Origin: Acidobacteriota bacterium
GTDB lineage: Bacteria > Acidobacteriota > Vicinamibacteria > Vicinamibacterales > 2-12-FULL-66-21
Assembly (NCBI GenBank): GCA_013697225.1
Contig: JACCXG010000375.1
Coordinates: 1 to 7,018, forward strand
DNA length: 7,018 nucleotides
Direction of reading: 5' to 3'
Every line of letters starts with the position of its first letter. Positions within the stretch are counted from its first letter, which is position 1. This document shows, piece after piece, positions 1-6,502 of this stretch. The notes below the pieces were generated by a model. The model was given only the letters and a program-made list of their open reading frames with translations, had not been told where the DNA came from and did no database searches. The translations under genes and the position numbers were made by a program.

Positions 1-1350
1 TTCGAATACGACGCGGTGAGCGGCGACTACGCGCGGTTCCTGCTGGACGAGATGCTGCCGCACGTGGCGAAGGCGCACAACGTCACCCTGTCGACCGACC
101 CCAACGATCGGGGGATCGCCGGGAACAGCAGCGGCGCGATAGCTGCGTTCGCAGCGGCATGGCAGCGCCCGGACGCGTTCCGCCGAGTGTTCAGCGCGAT
201 TGGCACGTATGTCGGGCTTCGAGGCGGCAACGAGTTCCCGGTGCTGATTCGCAAGACCGAACCAAAGCCTGTTCGAGTCTTTCTCCAGGACGGATCGAAC
301 GATCTGGACAACTACACCGGGAGCTGGTGGATCGCCAATCAGGACATGCTGTCGGCCCTGCAGTACTCCGGCTACGACGTGCGGCACGTCTGGGGGGAAG
401 GGGCGCACAACTCGCGGCACGCTGCGGCGATCTTCCCCGATGCGCTGCGCTGGCTGTGGCGTGACTACCCGGCGCCCATTGTCGCCAACCCGGAAGGGCA
501 GTCCCGTCAGGACGTCTTCCAGACGCTGATCCCGGGTGAAGGGTGGCAGCTCGTCAGCCAGGGGCACCGGCACACCGATGGTCCTGCCGTGAACGGATCC
601 GGCGAGCTGTTCTTCTCGGACCCCGCGAACAACCGTATACACAAGGTAGATCTGGATGGCAGGACCACCATCTTTGCCGAGAATACCAGCGGGGCGAACG
701 GGATGATGTTCGGGCCCGACGGGCGTCTGTATGCCGGCGCAACCCGCAGCCGGCAGCTCGTCGCCTACGGTCCGGAGGGCCAGGCGGAGGTCGTCGCGGA
801 GAACGTGCTCATCAACGATCTCGCCCTCAACGCGAAGGGGGACCTGTACTTCACCGACTCCCCGGGCAAGAAGGTGTGGTTCCTGCCGAAGGGAGGCGTG
901 CCGCGCGTGGTCGATGAAGGGATCGAGTACCCCAACGGGGTCCTGTTCTCGCCTGACCAGTCGCTGCTGTACGTCTCGGACCACGCCGGGGGGCTCTCCT
1001 GGGCCTATCAGATTCAGCCGGACGGATCGCTTGCGCACAAGCAGCGCTACTTCTATCTGCACATGCCCGATGCCGCCACGCGCAGCGGCGGTGACGGCAT
1101 GACTGTCGATGCGGAGGGACGCGTCTACATCGCGACATCCCTTGGCGTGCAGGTCTTCGATCAGATCGGAAAGTGCCACGCCATCATCCCCGCACCGCAG
1201 ACGGCGTCGCTCTCGAGCGTGAAGTTCGGCGGGGCGAACATGGACGAGATGTACGTCACGAACGGCGACAAGGTGTTCAAGCGGAAGACGAAGGTAAAGG
1301 GGATCGTCTCCTGGGGTGCGCCGATCACCCCGGCCCCCCCCAGGCTGTGA
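1..1350 (+). CDS. Esterase (enterochelin-esterase-like) fused to SMP-30/gluconolactonase propeller, 5'-truncated
   Basis: This reading frame is open from base 1, so the start lies outside the window. The in-frame GTG at 16 falls inside conserved esterase sequence (FEYDAVSGDYARFLLDEMLP) and is not the true start. Counting from that GTG codon, residues 1-155 are the C-terminal part of an alpha/beta-hydrolase of the esterase D / Fes-IroE type. The nucleophile elbow is GNSSG, with Ser38 at bases 127-129. DGSND (92-96) is a likely acid region, and the GEGAHNSRH stretch supplies the catalytic His (131 or 135). Residues from about 165 to 435 form an SMP-30/gluconolactonase/LRE-like six-bladed propeller. 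It has repeated GxLYFTDS and LLYVSDH strands and candidate metal ligands Asn307 (YPNG) and Asp360 (GGDG). The end, APPRL, looks like a natural end for this family. The fusion suggests hydrolysis of an ester or a sugar lactone; the substrate is unknown. No signal peptide can be judged because the N-terminus is missing. The stop overlaps the next gene's start. Confidence 0.9.
   Translation, partial: FEYDAVSGDYARFLLDEMLPHVAKAHNVTLSTDPNDRGIAGNSSGAIAAFAAAWQRPDAFRRVFSAIGTYVGLRGGNEFPVLIRKTEPKPVRVFLQDGSNDLDNYTGSWWIANQDMLSALQYSGYDVRHVWGEGAHNSRHAAAIFPDALRWLWRDYPAPIVANPEGQSRQDVFQTLIPGEGWQLVSQGHRHTDGPAVNGSGELFFSDPANNRIHKVDLDGRTTIFAENTSGANGMMFGPDGRLYAGATRSRQLVAYGPEGQAEVVAENVLINDLALNAKGDLYFTDSPGKKVWFLPKGGVPRVVDEGIEYPNGVLFSPDQSLLYVSDHAGGLSWAYQIQPDGSLAHKQRYFYLHMPDAATRSGGDGMTVDAEGRVYIATSLGVQVFDQIGKCHAIIPAPQTASLSSVKFGGANMDEMYVTNGDKVFKRKTKVKGIVSWGAPITPAPPRL
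1334..1341 (+). other. C8 homopolymer at the esterase/PIG-L gene junction
   Basis: Eight consecutive C bases lie six bases before the stop codon of the esterase/SMP-30 gene. The frame used by the downstream PIG-L gene is already open here. A -1 ribosomal slip, or one extra C, would therefore join the two proteins in frame without meeting a stop. Nothing else seen here marks a programmed frameshift site, such as an obvious downstream pseudoknot or a matching upstream Shine-Dalgarno sequence. It may be simple GC-rich low complexity. Confidence 0.5.
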
Positions 1351-2201
1351 ACCGGCCCGCCACTCAGCGTCGGGACGCGCAGGCGCCAGCCGCCCTGGCA
1401 GTCGCGGCGCACCCCGACGACATCGAGTTCGTGATGGCCGGCACGATGCTCCTGCTGGCCGATGCCGGCTGGGCCATCCACTACCTGAACCTCTCGACCG
1501 GAAACCTCGGGAGCCTGAATACCCCGCCGGCCCGGACGGCTCGCGTGCGCAGGGGAGAAGCGCAGGCCGCGGCGCGCATGCTCGGTGCGACGTGGCACCC
1601 GCCGATGTGCCACGACCTCGAGATTTTCTACGACAGCCGTACGCTGCGGCGCCTCTGCGGCATCATCCGGCATGTGAAGCCGCTCGTCATCCTGACGCAT
1701 TCGCCGCAGGACTACATGGAGGATCACACGACCGCCTCCCGGCTTGCTGTGACGGCGGCGTTCGCCCGCGCCCATGGCGGCTACCGGACGGCTCCTTCCC
1801 GGCCGCCAACGGCGGCACCGGTCACCCTGTACCACGCCAGCCCGCACGGCCTTCGGGATCAGCTCCGCCGCGTCGTGGCGCCAGGCGCGTTCGTTGACAC
1901 GACTGGTGTCCAGGTCCGCAAGCGCGCCGCACTGGCCTGCCACGAGAGCCAGCGGGAGTTCCTGCGCACGACACAGGACATGGATTACTACGTGCAAACG
2001 ATGGACGATTTCAGCCGGGCGCTGGGCAGGCTGTCCCGCCGGTTCGAGCATGCCGAAGGATGGCGGCGGCATCTGCACGTCGGCTTCTGTGAGGAGCAGG
2101 CGGATCCGCTCCGCGATGCCCTCGGGCCGAAGTATCTGATCGACGATCGCTACGAACGCTCGCTGAACGGGGGCACCACGCGGGAGGGCAATCGACAGTA
2201 G
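1347..2201 (+). CDS. PIG-L family zinc-dependent deacetylase
   Basis: A 284-residue protein of the PIG-L/LmbE family (LmbE-like N-acetylglucosaminyl deacetylases). These are metal-dependent enzymes that usually remove an acetyl group from an N-acetylated sugar or a similar amide. The diagnostic AHPDD motif lies at residues 21-25, with His22 and Asp25 expected as zinc ligands and Asp24 as the likely general base. MEDHTTAS around residues 124-131 supplies the third ligand, His127. The first strand (ALAVAAHPDD) and the following VMAGTMLLLADAG helix fit the Rossmann-like fold. The GTG start at 1347 is the only sensible one. It places AHPDD at the usual distance from the N-terminus, overlaps the previous TGA (GTGA), and no other start codon precedes the motif in a plausible position. 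Only a weak AGG lies just upstream, so translation probably depends on coupling to the esterase gene. No signal peptide is seen, so a cytoplasmic location is likely. The substrate is unknown; the esterase/gluconolactonase neighbour hints at carbohydrate processing. Confidence 0.9.
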   Translation: MNRPATQRRDAQAPAALAVAAHPDDIEFVMAGTMLLLADAGWAIHYLNLSTGNLGSLNTPPARTARVRRGEAQAAARMLGATWHPPMCHDLEIFYDSRTLRRLCGIIRHVKPLVILTHSPQDYMEDHTTASRLAVTAAFARAHGGYRTAPSRPPTAAPVTLYHASPHGLRDQLRRVVAPGAFVDTTGVQVRKRAALACHESQREFLRTTQDMDYYVQTMDDFSRALGRLSRRFEHAEGWRRHLHVGFCEEQADPLRDALGPKYLIDDRYERSLNGGTTREGNRQ

Positions 2202-2276
2202 CCCGCCTGGGCCACGCCTGTGGACCAGCAACCCTCTCACCCGGGTTGGACTGCTGCTTGCAGCGACTGGCCAGCC

Positions 2277-4076
2277 ATGGCGGCCAACGTTTCTGATCAT
2301 CTGCTCCAGCGGCTCTCCGACTGGGGTGTGCGACGCATTTACGGCTACCCCGGCGACGGCATCAACGCCATCGTCGGAGCGCTGGATCGTGCGGGCGATC
2401 GCCTGAAGTTCATTCAGGCCCGGCACGAGGAGCTCGCCGCGCTGATGGCGTGTGCGCACGCGAAGTTCACGGGGGAAGTGGGAGTGTGTCTGGCCACTTC
2501 CGGGCCTGGCGCGATTCACCTGCTCAACGGGCTGTACGACGCCAAGCTCGACCATCAGCCGGTGCTGGCGATTGTGGGGCAGCAGGCTCGCGCGGCCCTC
2601 GGGGGCAGCTACCAGCAGGAAGTCGATCTGCTTTCGCTCTTCAAGGATGTCGCGCATGAGTACGTGCACATGGCGACAACCCCGGAGCAGATCCGGCACC
2701 TGGTGGACCGCGCGATGCGAATCGCGCTGGTCCAACGGACAGTAACCTGCCTCATCGTTCCAAACGACGTGCAGGAGCTCGACGCGGTGGAGCAACCGCC
2801 CCACAAGCACGGCACCATCCATTCCGGTCTGGGGGTGTCGCTCCCGCATATCGTTCCCCGCGAGCAGGATCTGCGGCGTGCGGCCGACGTGTTGAATGCC
2901 GGGCAGAAGGTCGCGATGCTCGTCGGCGCGGGAGCCCTCGGCGCTGCCGACGAGGTCCTCGAGGTCGCAGATCGCCTGGGAGCCGGCGTTGCGAAGGCAC
3001 TGCTTGGCAAGGCAGTCCTTCCCGACGATCTGCCGTTTGTGACTGGGGCCATCGGCCTGCTCGGCACACGGCCCAGCTGGAACATGATGCAGGGCTGCGA
3101 CACCCTCCTGATGGTCGGCAGCAGCTTCCCGTATTCGGAGTTTCTGCCCGCGGAAGGGCAGGCGCGCGGCGTGCAGATCGACATCGACGGCCGGATGCTG
3201 AGCATCCGCTACCCGATGGAGGTCAACCTGATTGGCGACAGCGGGCCGGCGCTCCGTGCGCTCCTGCCGCACCTCACCCGCAAGGAAGATCGTTCCTGGC
3301 GTGAAACGATCGAGGCCGACGTGGCCGACTGGTGGACGGTGCTCGATGCCCGCGCCATGAACGAGGCCAATCCCATCAACCCGCAACGTGTCTTCAGTGA
3401 GCTGTCCCCAAAGCTTCCGCACGATGCCATCCTGGTTGCCGACTCGGGCTCCGCGGCGAACTGGTACGCCCGCGACATCAGGATCCGGCGCGGCATGATG
3501 GCGTCGCTGTCCGGAACGCTGGCGACCATGGGCCCCGGGGTGCCGTACGCGATTGCCGCCAAGTTCTGCCACCCGGCGCGCCTGGCCGTGGCAATGGTCG
3601 GGGACGGGGCGATGCAGATGAACGGCATCAACGCGCTGATCACGATCGCGAAGTACTGGCGGGAATGGGAGGATCCCCGGCTCGTTGTCCTGGTGCTGAA
3701 CAACGGGGACTTGAACCAGGTGACCTGGGAGCAGCGCGCGCTCCAGGGAGATCCGAAGTTCGACGCCTCGCAGGATCTCCCTGACTTCCCCTATGCGCGC
3801 TATGCCGAGTCGCTCGGGCTCCTCGGAGTGCGCGTGGATCGCCCGGATCAGATTGCGGATGCCTGGGACCGTGTGCTTGCCGCGGATCGTCCGGCAGTGC
3901 TGGAAGCGGTGACGGACCCTGACGTGCCGCCGCTGCCGCCGCACATCTCGTTCGAACAGGCGAAAGCCTTCGCCTCATCGGTCCTGAAGGGGGACGCCAA
4001 TGCCCTCGGCTTCCTGAAGCAGACCGTGAAGGACGCGGCGCAGAGCTACCTGCCCGGCCGCAAGGGGCAGAAGTAA
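2277..4076 (+). CDS. Thiamine pyrophosphate-requiring enzyme (pyruvate oxidase / acetolactate synthase superfamily)
   Basis: A 599-residue, three-domain TPP enzyme. Residues 1 to about 170 are the PYR domain. It opens with VSDHLLQRLSDWGVRRIYGY and carries the catalytic Glu51 in ARHEE, then the LATSGPGAIHLLNGLYDAK stretch. The middle domain spans about 190-320 and includes the VGAGALGA loop. The PP domain holds the cofactor motif GDG (442-444), followed after about 30 residues by NN (475-476), which bind Mg2+-diphosphate. The length and sequence resemble the pyruvate oxidase-like group that includes Bacillus YdaP. Oxidative or non-oxidative decarboxylation of pyruvate or another 2-oxo acid is likely, but the product cannot be read from sequence. 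The tail from about 557 (FEQAKAFASSVLKG onward) is helical and charged, and could act like the membrane-binding tail of PoxB; this is inference. ATG 2277 is chosen because family homology begins immediately after it. An in-frame GTG at 2220 would add 19 unconserved residues. Neither start has a clear Shine-Dalgarno sequence. Confidence 0.9.
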   Translation: MAANVSDHLLQRLSDWGVRRIYGYPGDGINAIVGALDRAGDRLKFIQARHEELAALMACAHAKFTGEVGVCLATSGPGAIHLLNGLYDAKLDHQPVLAIVGQQARAALGGSYQQEVDLLSLFKDVAHEYVHMATTPEQIRHLVDRAMRIALVQRTVTCLIVPNDVQELDAVEQPPHKHGTIHSGLGVSLPHIVPREQDLRRAADVLNAGQKVAMLVGAGALGAADEVLEVADRLGAGVAKALLGKAVLPDDLPFVTGAIGLLGTRPSWNMMQGCDTLLMVGSSFPYSEFLPAEGQARGVQIDIDGRMLSIRYPMEVNLIGDSGPALRALLPHLTRKEDRSWRETIEADVADWWTVLDARAMNEANPINPQRVFSELSPKLPHDAILVADSGSAANWYARDIRIRRGMMASLSGTLATMGPGVPYAIAAKFCHPARLAVAMVGDGAMQMNGINALITIAKYWREWEDPRLVVLVLNNGDLNQVTWEQRALQGDPKFDASQDLPDFPYARYAESLGLLGVRVDRPDQIADAWDRVLAADRPAVLEAVTDPDVPPLPPHISFEQAKAFASSVLKGDANALGFLKQTVKDAAQSYLPGRKGQK

Positions 4077-4081
4077 ACCGG

Positions 4082-4252
4082 CTACGCCACGACGTAGGGG
4101 CCCTGCTGGTTGCCAGGCGCGTCGGGCGGCTCCTGGACCGGGATTGGATCGGGCTCGGTCGGCGGCGTTACCGGCGCCTCGTCTCCCCGGTCGGGCGTCA
4201 CCGGAGGTTCCGGGGGACGCGGTGGTTCCTGTGGAGGCAGCGGAAGCGTCAT
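4082..4252 (-). CDS. Small proline-rich acidic protein
   Basis: A 56-residue protein starting MTLPLPPQEPPRPPEPPVTP. Twenty of 56 residues are proline, nine are Asp or Glu, two are Arg, and there is no Lys or Cys. The ATG at 4252-4250 overlaps the stop codon of the upstream Rieske gene as ATGA, a standard arrangement for translationally coupled genes. This is the main reason for believing the gene is real. A longer frame from 4288 would overlap the Rieske gene by 40 bases and looks less likely. The protein has no signal peptide, membrane helix or recognisable domain and is probably an extended, polyproline-II-like chain. I recall similar short PxPxP hypothetical proteins being annotated in other bacteria, but I assign no function. 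Its stop codon lies 5 bases from the stop of the convergent TPP-enzyme gene. Confidence 0.65.
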   Translation of the reverse strand: MTLPLPPQEPPRPPEPPVTPDRGDEAPVTPPTEPDPIPVQEPPDAPGNQQGPYVVA

Positions 4253-5070
4253 GAGGCACTCACCTCTTCTGAGGGCAGCCGGACCCACACACGGCCGCTA
4301 CGTTCGGTGACCTCGTAGGTCTTGATGCCTTCTTCCGCAGGACCCCGCTTCACCTCACCGGTGTGGACGTTGAACTGTGACCCATGCCAGGGGCACTGCA
4401 CGACCCCGCACGCAAGGGCGCCATCGGCCAGCGGGCCTCCTGTGTGGGTGCAGCGGTCGTCGAATGCGACGTGCCCGCTGTCGGTCCGCGCCAGGACGAT
4501 GCGCCGTGCGCCGATGCGGAGGAGTTTCATCTGGTCCGGACCGAGCTCGTCGTTCGAGCCGGCGTCCACCTCCTGGCTTCCCGGCGTGTCGGGTGAGAAG
4601 GTCTTCACGCGCCACTTGCCTGCGTCGGCGTAGCGGTGGTCCACCGCAATCTGGTTACGGTAGACGAGGGTCCCGCCGAGCCAGCCGCCTGCCGCCAGCA
4701 GCCCCGCGCCACACAGCTCCGCGGCGAGGGCTGCGGCAGAGGGAGGACGATCGTCCCCCCGGCGACCGAGACGCGCGGCAGCAAAGAGTCCAACGGCGGA
4801 GAGGTTGGCGAACATGTGGCTCGTGGCGCGCCGCCGCGCGGAGCTCTTCGGCGGCACGGCAAACGCATAGTCGATCAACCCCGGCACGGCCGCCACGACA
4901 GCCGAGCCGAGCCCCAGCACGCTCATGTGGCTGGCCGTGCGATACCACTCGCTCCTGCCACCCCTGCGTGCCCACACATTGATGAGTGCGCTCCCGAAAA
5001 GGTAGGCGAAGGGAAAGGGGATGAGCATCGGATGGAGCGGATGCCCTTTGATGTTGGCGCTGCTTCGCAT
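4249..5070 (-). CDS. DUF2231 membrane domain fused to Rieske [2Fe-2S] domain protein
   Basis: A 273-residue fusion protein. Residues 1 to about 140 match the DUF2231 membrane family. The typical opening IKGHPLHPMLIPFPFAYLFG is present, with hydrophobic segments near 14-33, 49-70, 84-99 and 111-137. Residues from about 180 to 268 form a Rieske domain. CTHTGGPL (Cys207, His209) and CPWHGSQF (Cys226, His229) supply the four ligands of the [2Fe-2S] cluster. The extra disulfide cysteines of respiratory Rieske proteins are absent from the loops. A lower-potential, dioxygenase-ferredoxin type centre is therefore more likely than a cytochrome bc1 subunit. The start ATG at 5070-5068 fits the family, which begins a few residues before KGHPLHP; no strong Shine-Dalgarno sequence is visible. 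It probably acts as a membrane-attached electron carrier whose partners are unknown. It is coupled to the proline-rich gene downstream and separated from the lactonase gene upstream by a 250-base repeat-rich spacer, so it may have its own promoter. Confidence 0.92.
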   Translation of the reverse strand: MRSSANIKGHPLHPMLIPFPFAYLFGSALINVWARRGGRSEWYRTASHMSVLGLGSAVVAAVPGLIDYAFAVPPKSSARRRATSHMFANLSAVGLFAAARLGRRGDDRPPSAAALAAELCGAGLLAAGGWLGGTLVYRNQIAVDHRYADAGKWRVKTFSPDTPGSQEVDAGSNDELGPDQMKLLRIGARRIVLARTDSGHVAFDDRCTHTGGPLADGALACGVVQCPWHGSQFNVHTGEVKRGPAEEGIKTYEVTERSGRVWVRLPSEEVSAS

Positions 5071-5106
5071 GCGGCTCGCACGTGCAACACGGATTCCAAC
5101 GGGGTT

Positions 5107-5320
5107 CCCAGTCTCCAGTTTCCAGTTTCCCAGACCGGTTCCCGGGTCCCGGCCTGCCGTTCCAGGGCTGCCTGCTGCCCCCTGACTGCTACCCGCTGCC
5201 CGCCCTGCTGCCCGCTACCCGCTGGCAGTGGGCAACTGGGACCGGGAACTCGCGAAGCTGGCGGAACTGGGAACTGCCGGAACTGGCAACTGGCGACCGG
5301 CGGCGACCGGCAACTGGAAA
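5107..5320. repeat. Intergenic cluster of degenerate AACTGG/CCAGTT repeats in inverted orientation
   Basis: The spacer between the lactonase stop and the Rieske start is low in complexity. On the left (5107-5131), CCAGT units recur every 7 bases at 5108, 5115 and 5122, followed by CCAGA at 5130. The middle (about 5164-5222) repeats CTGCC, CCCGCT and GCTACCCGCTG. On the right, the opposite orientation appears: AACTG at 5234, 5265, 5272, 5281, 5288 and 5312, with related GACCGG at 5295 and 5304. Spacing on the right is mostly 7 or 9 bases. The left and right arms are imperfectly complementary, so transcripts could fold into a long hairpin. It could terminate the lactonase transcript or form a boundary element, but no U-tract follows. 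No protein-coding gene is supported here. Confidence 0.6.
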
Positions 5321-6469
5321 CTACCGCCCTACGAATTTCACGGCCACCGGTGAGCCGACCGTGACGGTGTGCCCCGTTGGTGTGAGTCGGCCGGTCCCGG
5401 CATCGATCCGGAAGACCACGACCGAGTCGGAGCGCTGATTCGCCGCAAGCAGGTAGGTTCCGGTGGGGTCGATGCCGAAGTTGCGTGGGGTGCTGCCCTG
5501 GGTGGGCTCGTGCTGGATGGCGGTCAGGCGGCCGGTGTCCTGGTCGAGCGTGAAGACCGCAATCGTGTCGTGTCCGCGGTTCGAGCCGTACAGGAACCGC
5601 CCGGACGGGTGTACCTGCACCTCGGCCGTGCTGTAGCCCTTCTGGACGGCCTCCCCGGCCGGCAGCGTGGAGACGGTATGTACCGCCGTCAGCCCGCCAC
5701 GCTCCGCATCGACCTGGAAACTGGTGATCGTGAGGGTCAATTCGTTGATCACGAAGGCGAACCGCCCCTGCGGGCCAAACGCGAAGTGACGCGGACCCGA
5801 GCCCGCGGGCAGTGCGGCCTCACCGGGGTCGTTCGGCGCGAGCGTTCCCTTGTCACTGTCGAACCGGTAGATGAGCACCTTGTCGATGCCGAGGTCCGGC
5901 ACGTAGGCAAAGCGATTGGCCGCGTCGAGTTGCACGGCGTGGGCATGAGGCGCCTTCTGCCGGTCCGGATTGCCCCCCGACCCGCGGTGCTGCACGAACG
6001 ACGAGGCGGGCTGCAGGGCACCGTCCGGTCCGATCGGCAGCACGGCAACGCTCCCGCCGCCGTAGTTTGCGACCAGCACGTTGCGCCCGGCCGCATCGAC
6101 GATGAGGTGAGCGGGGCCCGGGCCGACGGTGGACTGGCGGTTGATCGCCTTCAGCGTGCCCGACGCGCGGTCCATCGAGAAGGCGCCCACCGAACCGCCG
6201 GGCTTTCCCTCGAACTCGTTGATTTCGTTGATCGCGTAGAGGACATCGCGTGCGGGATGCACCGCCAGGAAGCTTGGGCTCGGCGTCTCCGCAGCAAGCC
6301 GGGGGGGAGAGAGCGCGCCGGTCTGCAGGTCGAGGGTGGAGACGTAGATGCCCTGGCTCTTCTCCCCCGTGTAGGTTCCGAAGTAGACCAGCATGGAAGA
6401 GGACGGGGAGGGCTGGGCGGCCGCCAGCAGGGGGCAGAGGATGGCGAGGAGATACGCGAGCGGCCTCAT
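5321..6469 (-). CDS. Exported lactonase-family (6-phosphogluconolactonase-like) beta-propeller protein
   Basis: A 382-residue protein of the lactonase/cycloisomerase-2 seven-bladed propeller family, the fold of YbhE/Pgl 6-phosphogluconolactonase. It begins with a signal peptide: MRPL, then a hydrophobic run AYLLAILCPLLAAA, with likely cleavage after LAAA before Gln19. Cys12 is not in a proper lipobox, so a lipoprotein is unlikely. Family landmarks run in order: YFGTYTG (29-35), SPSFLAVHP (64-72), GPGPAHLIVDAAGR (116-129), VANYGGGS (133-140), PHAHAV (174-179), GPRHFAFGPQGRF (225-237), AEVQVHPSGRFLYGSNRGHD (282-301), then STPRNFGIDPTG and GSPVAVKF near the end. The exported location argues against a role in the cytoplasmic pentose-phosphate pathway. 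Hydrolysis of another lactone, or binding without catalysis, is possible. The start ATG (6469-6467) precedes the signal peptide directly. It lies 33 bases after the DUF1552 gene and is probably in one operon with it. A G7 run at 6301-6307 sits inside the gene without breaking it. Confidence 0.92.
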   Translation of the reverse strand: MRPLAYLLAILCPLLAAAQPSPSSSMLVYFGTYTGEKSQGIYVSTLDLQTGALSPPRLAAETPSPSFLAVHPARDVLYAINEINEFEGKPGGSVGAFSMDRASGTLKAINRQSTVGPGPAHLIVDAAGRNVLVANYGGGSVAVLPIGPDGALQPASSFVQHRGSGGNPDRQKAPHAHAVQLDAANRFAYVPDLGIDKVLIYRFDSDKGTLAPNDPGEAALPAGSGPRHFAFGPQGRFAFVINELTLTITSFQVDAERGGLTAVHTVSTLPAGEAVQKGYSTAEVQVHPSGRFLYGSNRGHDTIAVFTLDQDTGRLTAIQHEPTQGSTPRNFGIDPTGTYLLAANQRSDSVVVFRIDAGTGRLTPTGHTVTVGSPVAVKFVGR

Positions 6470-6502
6470 AGGGTCAGCCTGTGTCGCGTATCCCCTCCCC
6501 CC

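Noticed and set aside
2220..2276. Upstream GTG start for the TPP enzyme
   Set aside because: The added 19 residues show no family resemblance and there is no Shine-Dalgarno sequence; homology begins right after ATG 2277.
1161..3944. A 927-codon open frame on the minus strand opposite the PIG-L and TPP genes
   Set aside because: It is antisense to two well-recognised genes, is rich in Arg, His and Pro with no recognisable domain, and is the kind of shadow frame expected in GC-rich DNA.
4253..4288. A 12-residue N-terminal extension of the Pro-rich protein
   Set aside because: It would overlap the Rieske gene by 40 bases; the ATGA overlap at 4249-4252 gives a simpler and more usual start.
5071..5106. 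A promoter for the Rieske gene, including a TTGCAC-like -35 element
   Set aside because: A matching -10 element would fall inside the gene, and no convincing -35/-10 pair is visible in this GC-rich stretch.
4636..5438. Plus-strand open frames across the Rieske 5' half and the repeat spacer
   Set aside because: They are antisense to the DUF2231 domain and run through low-complexity repeats, with no recognisable protein features.
6301..6307. G7 run in the lactonase gene as a possible frameshift
   Set aside because: The reading frame stays open on both sides and the propeller sequence continues normally (SPPRLAAETPSPSF), so there is no sign of disruption.
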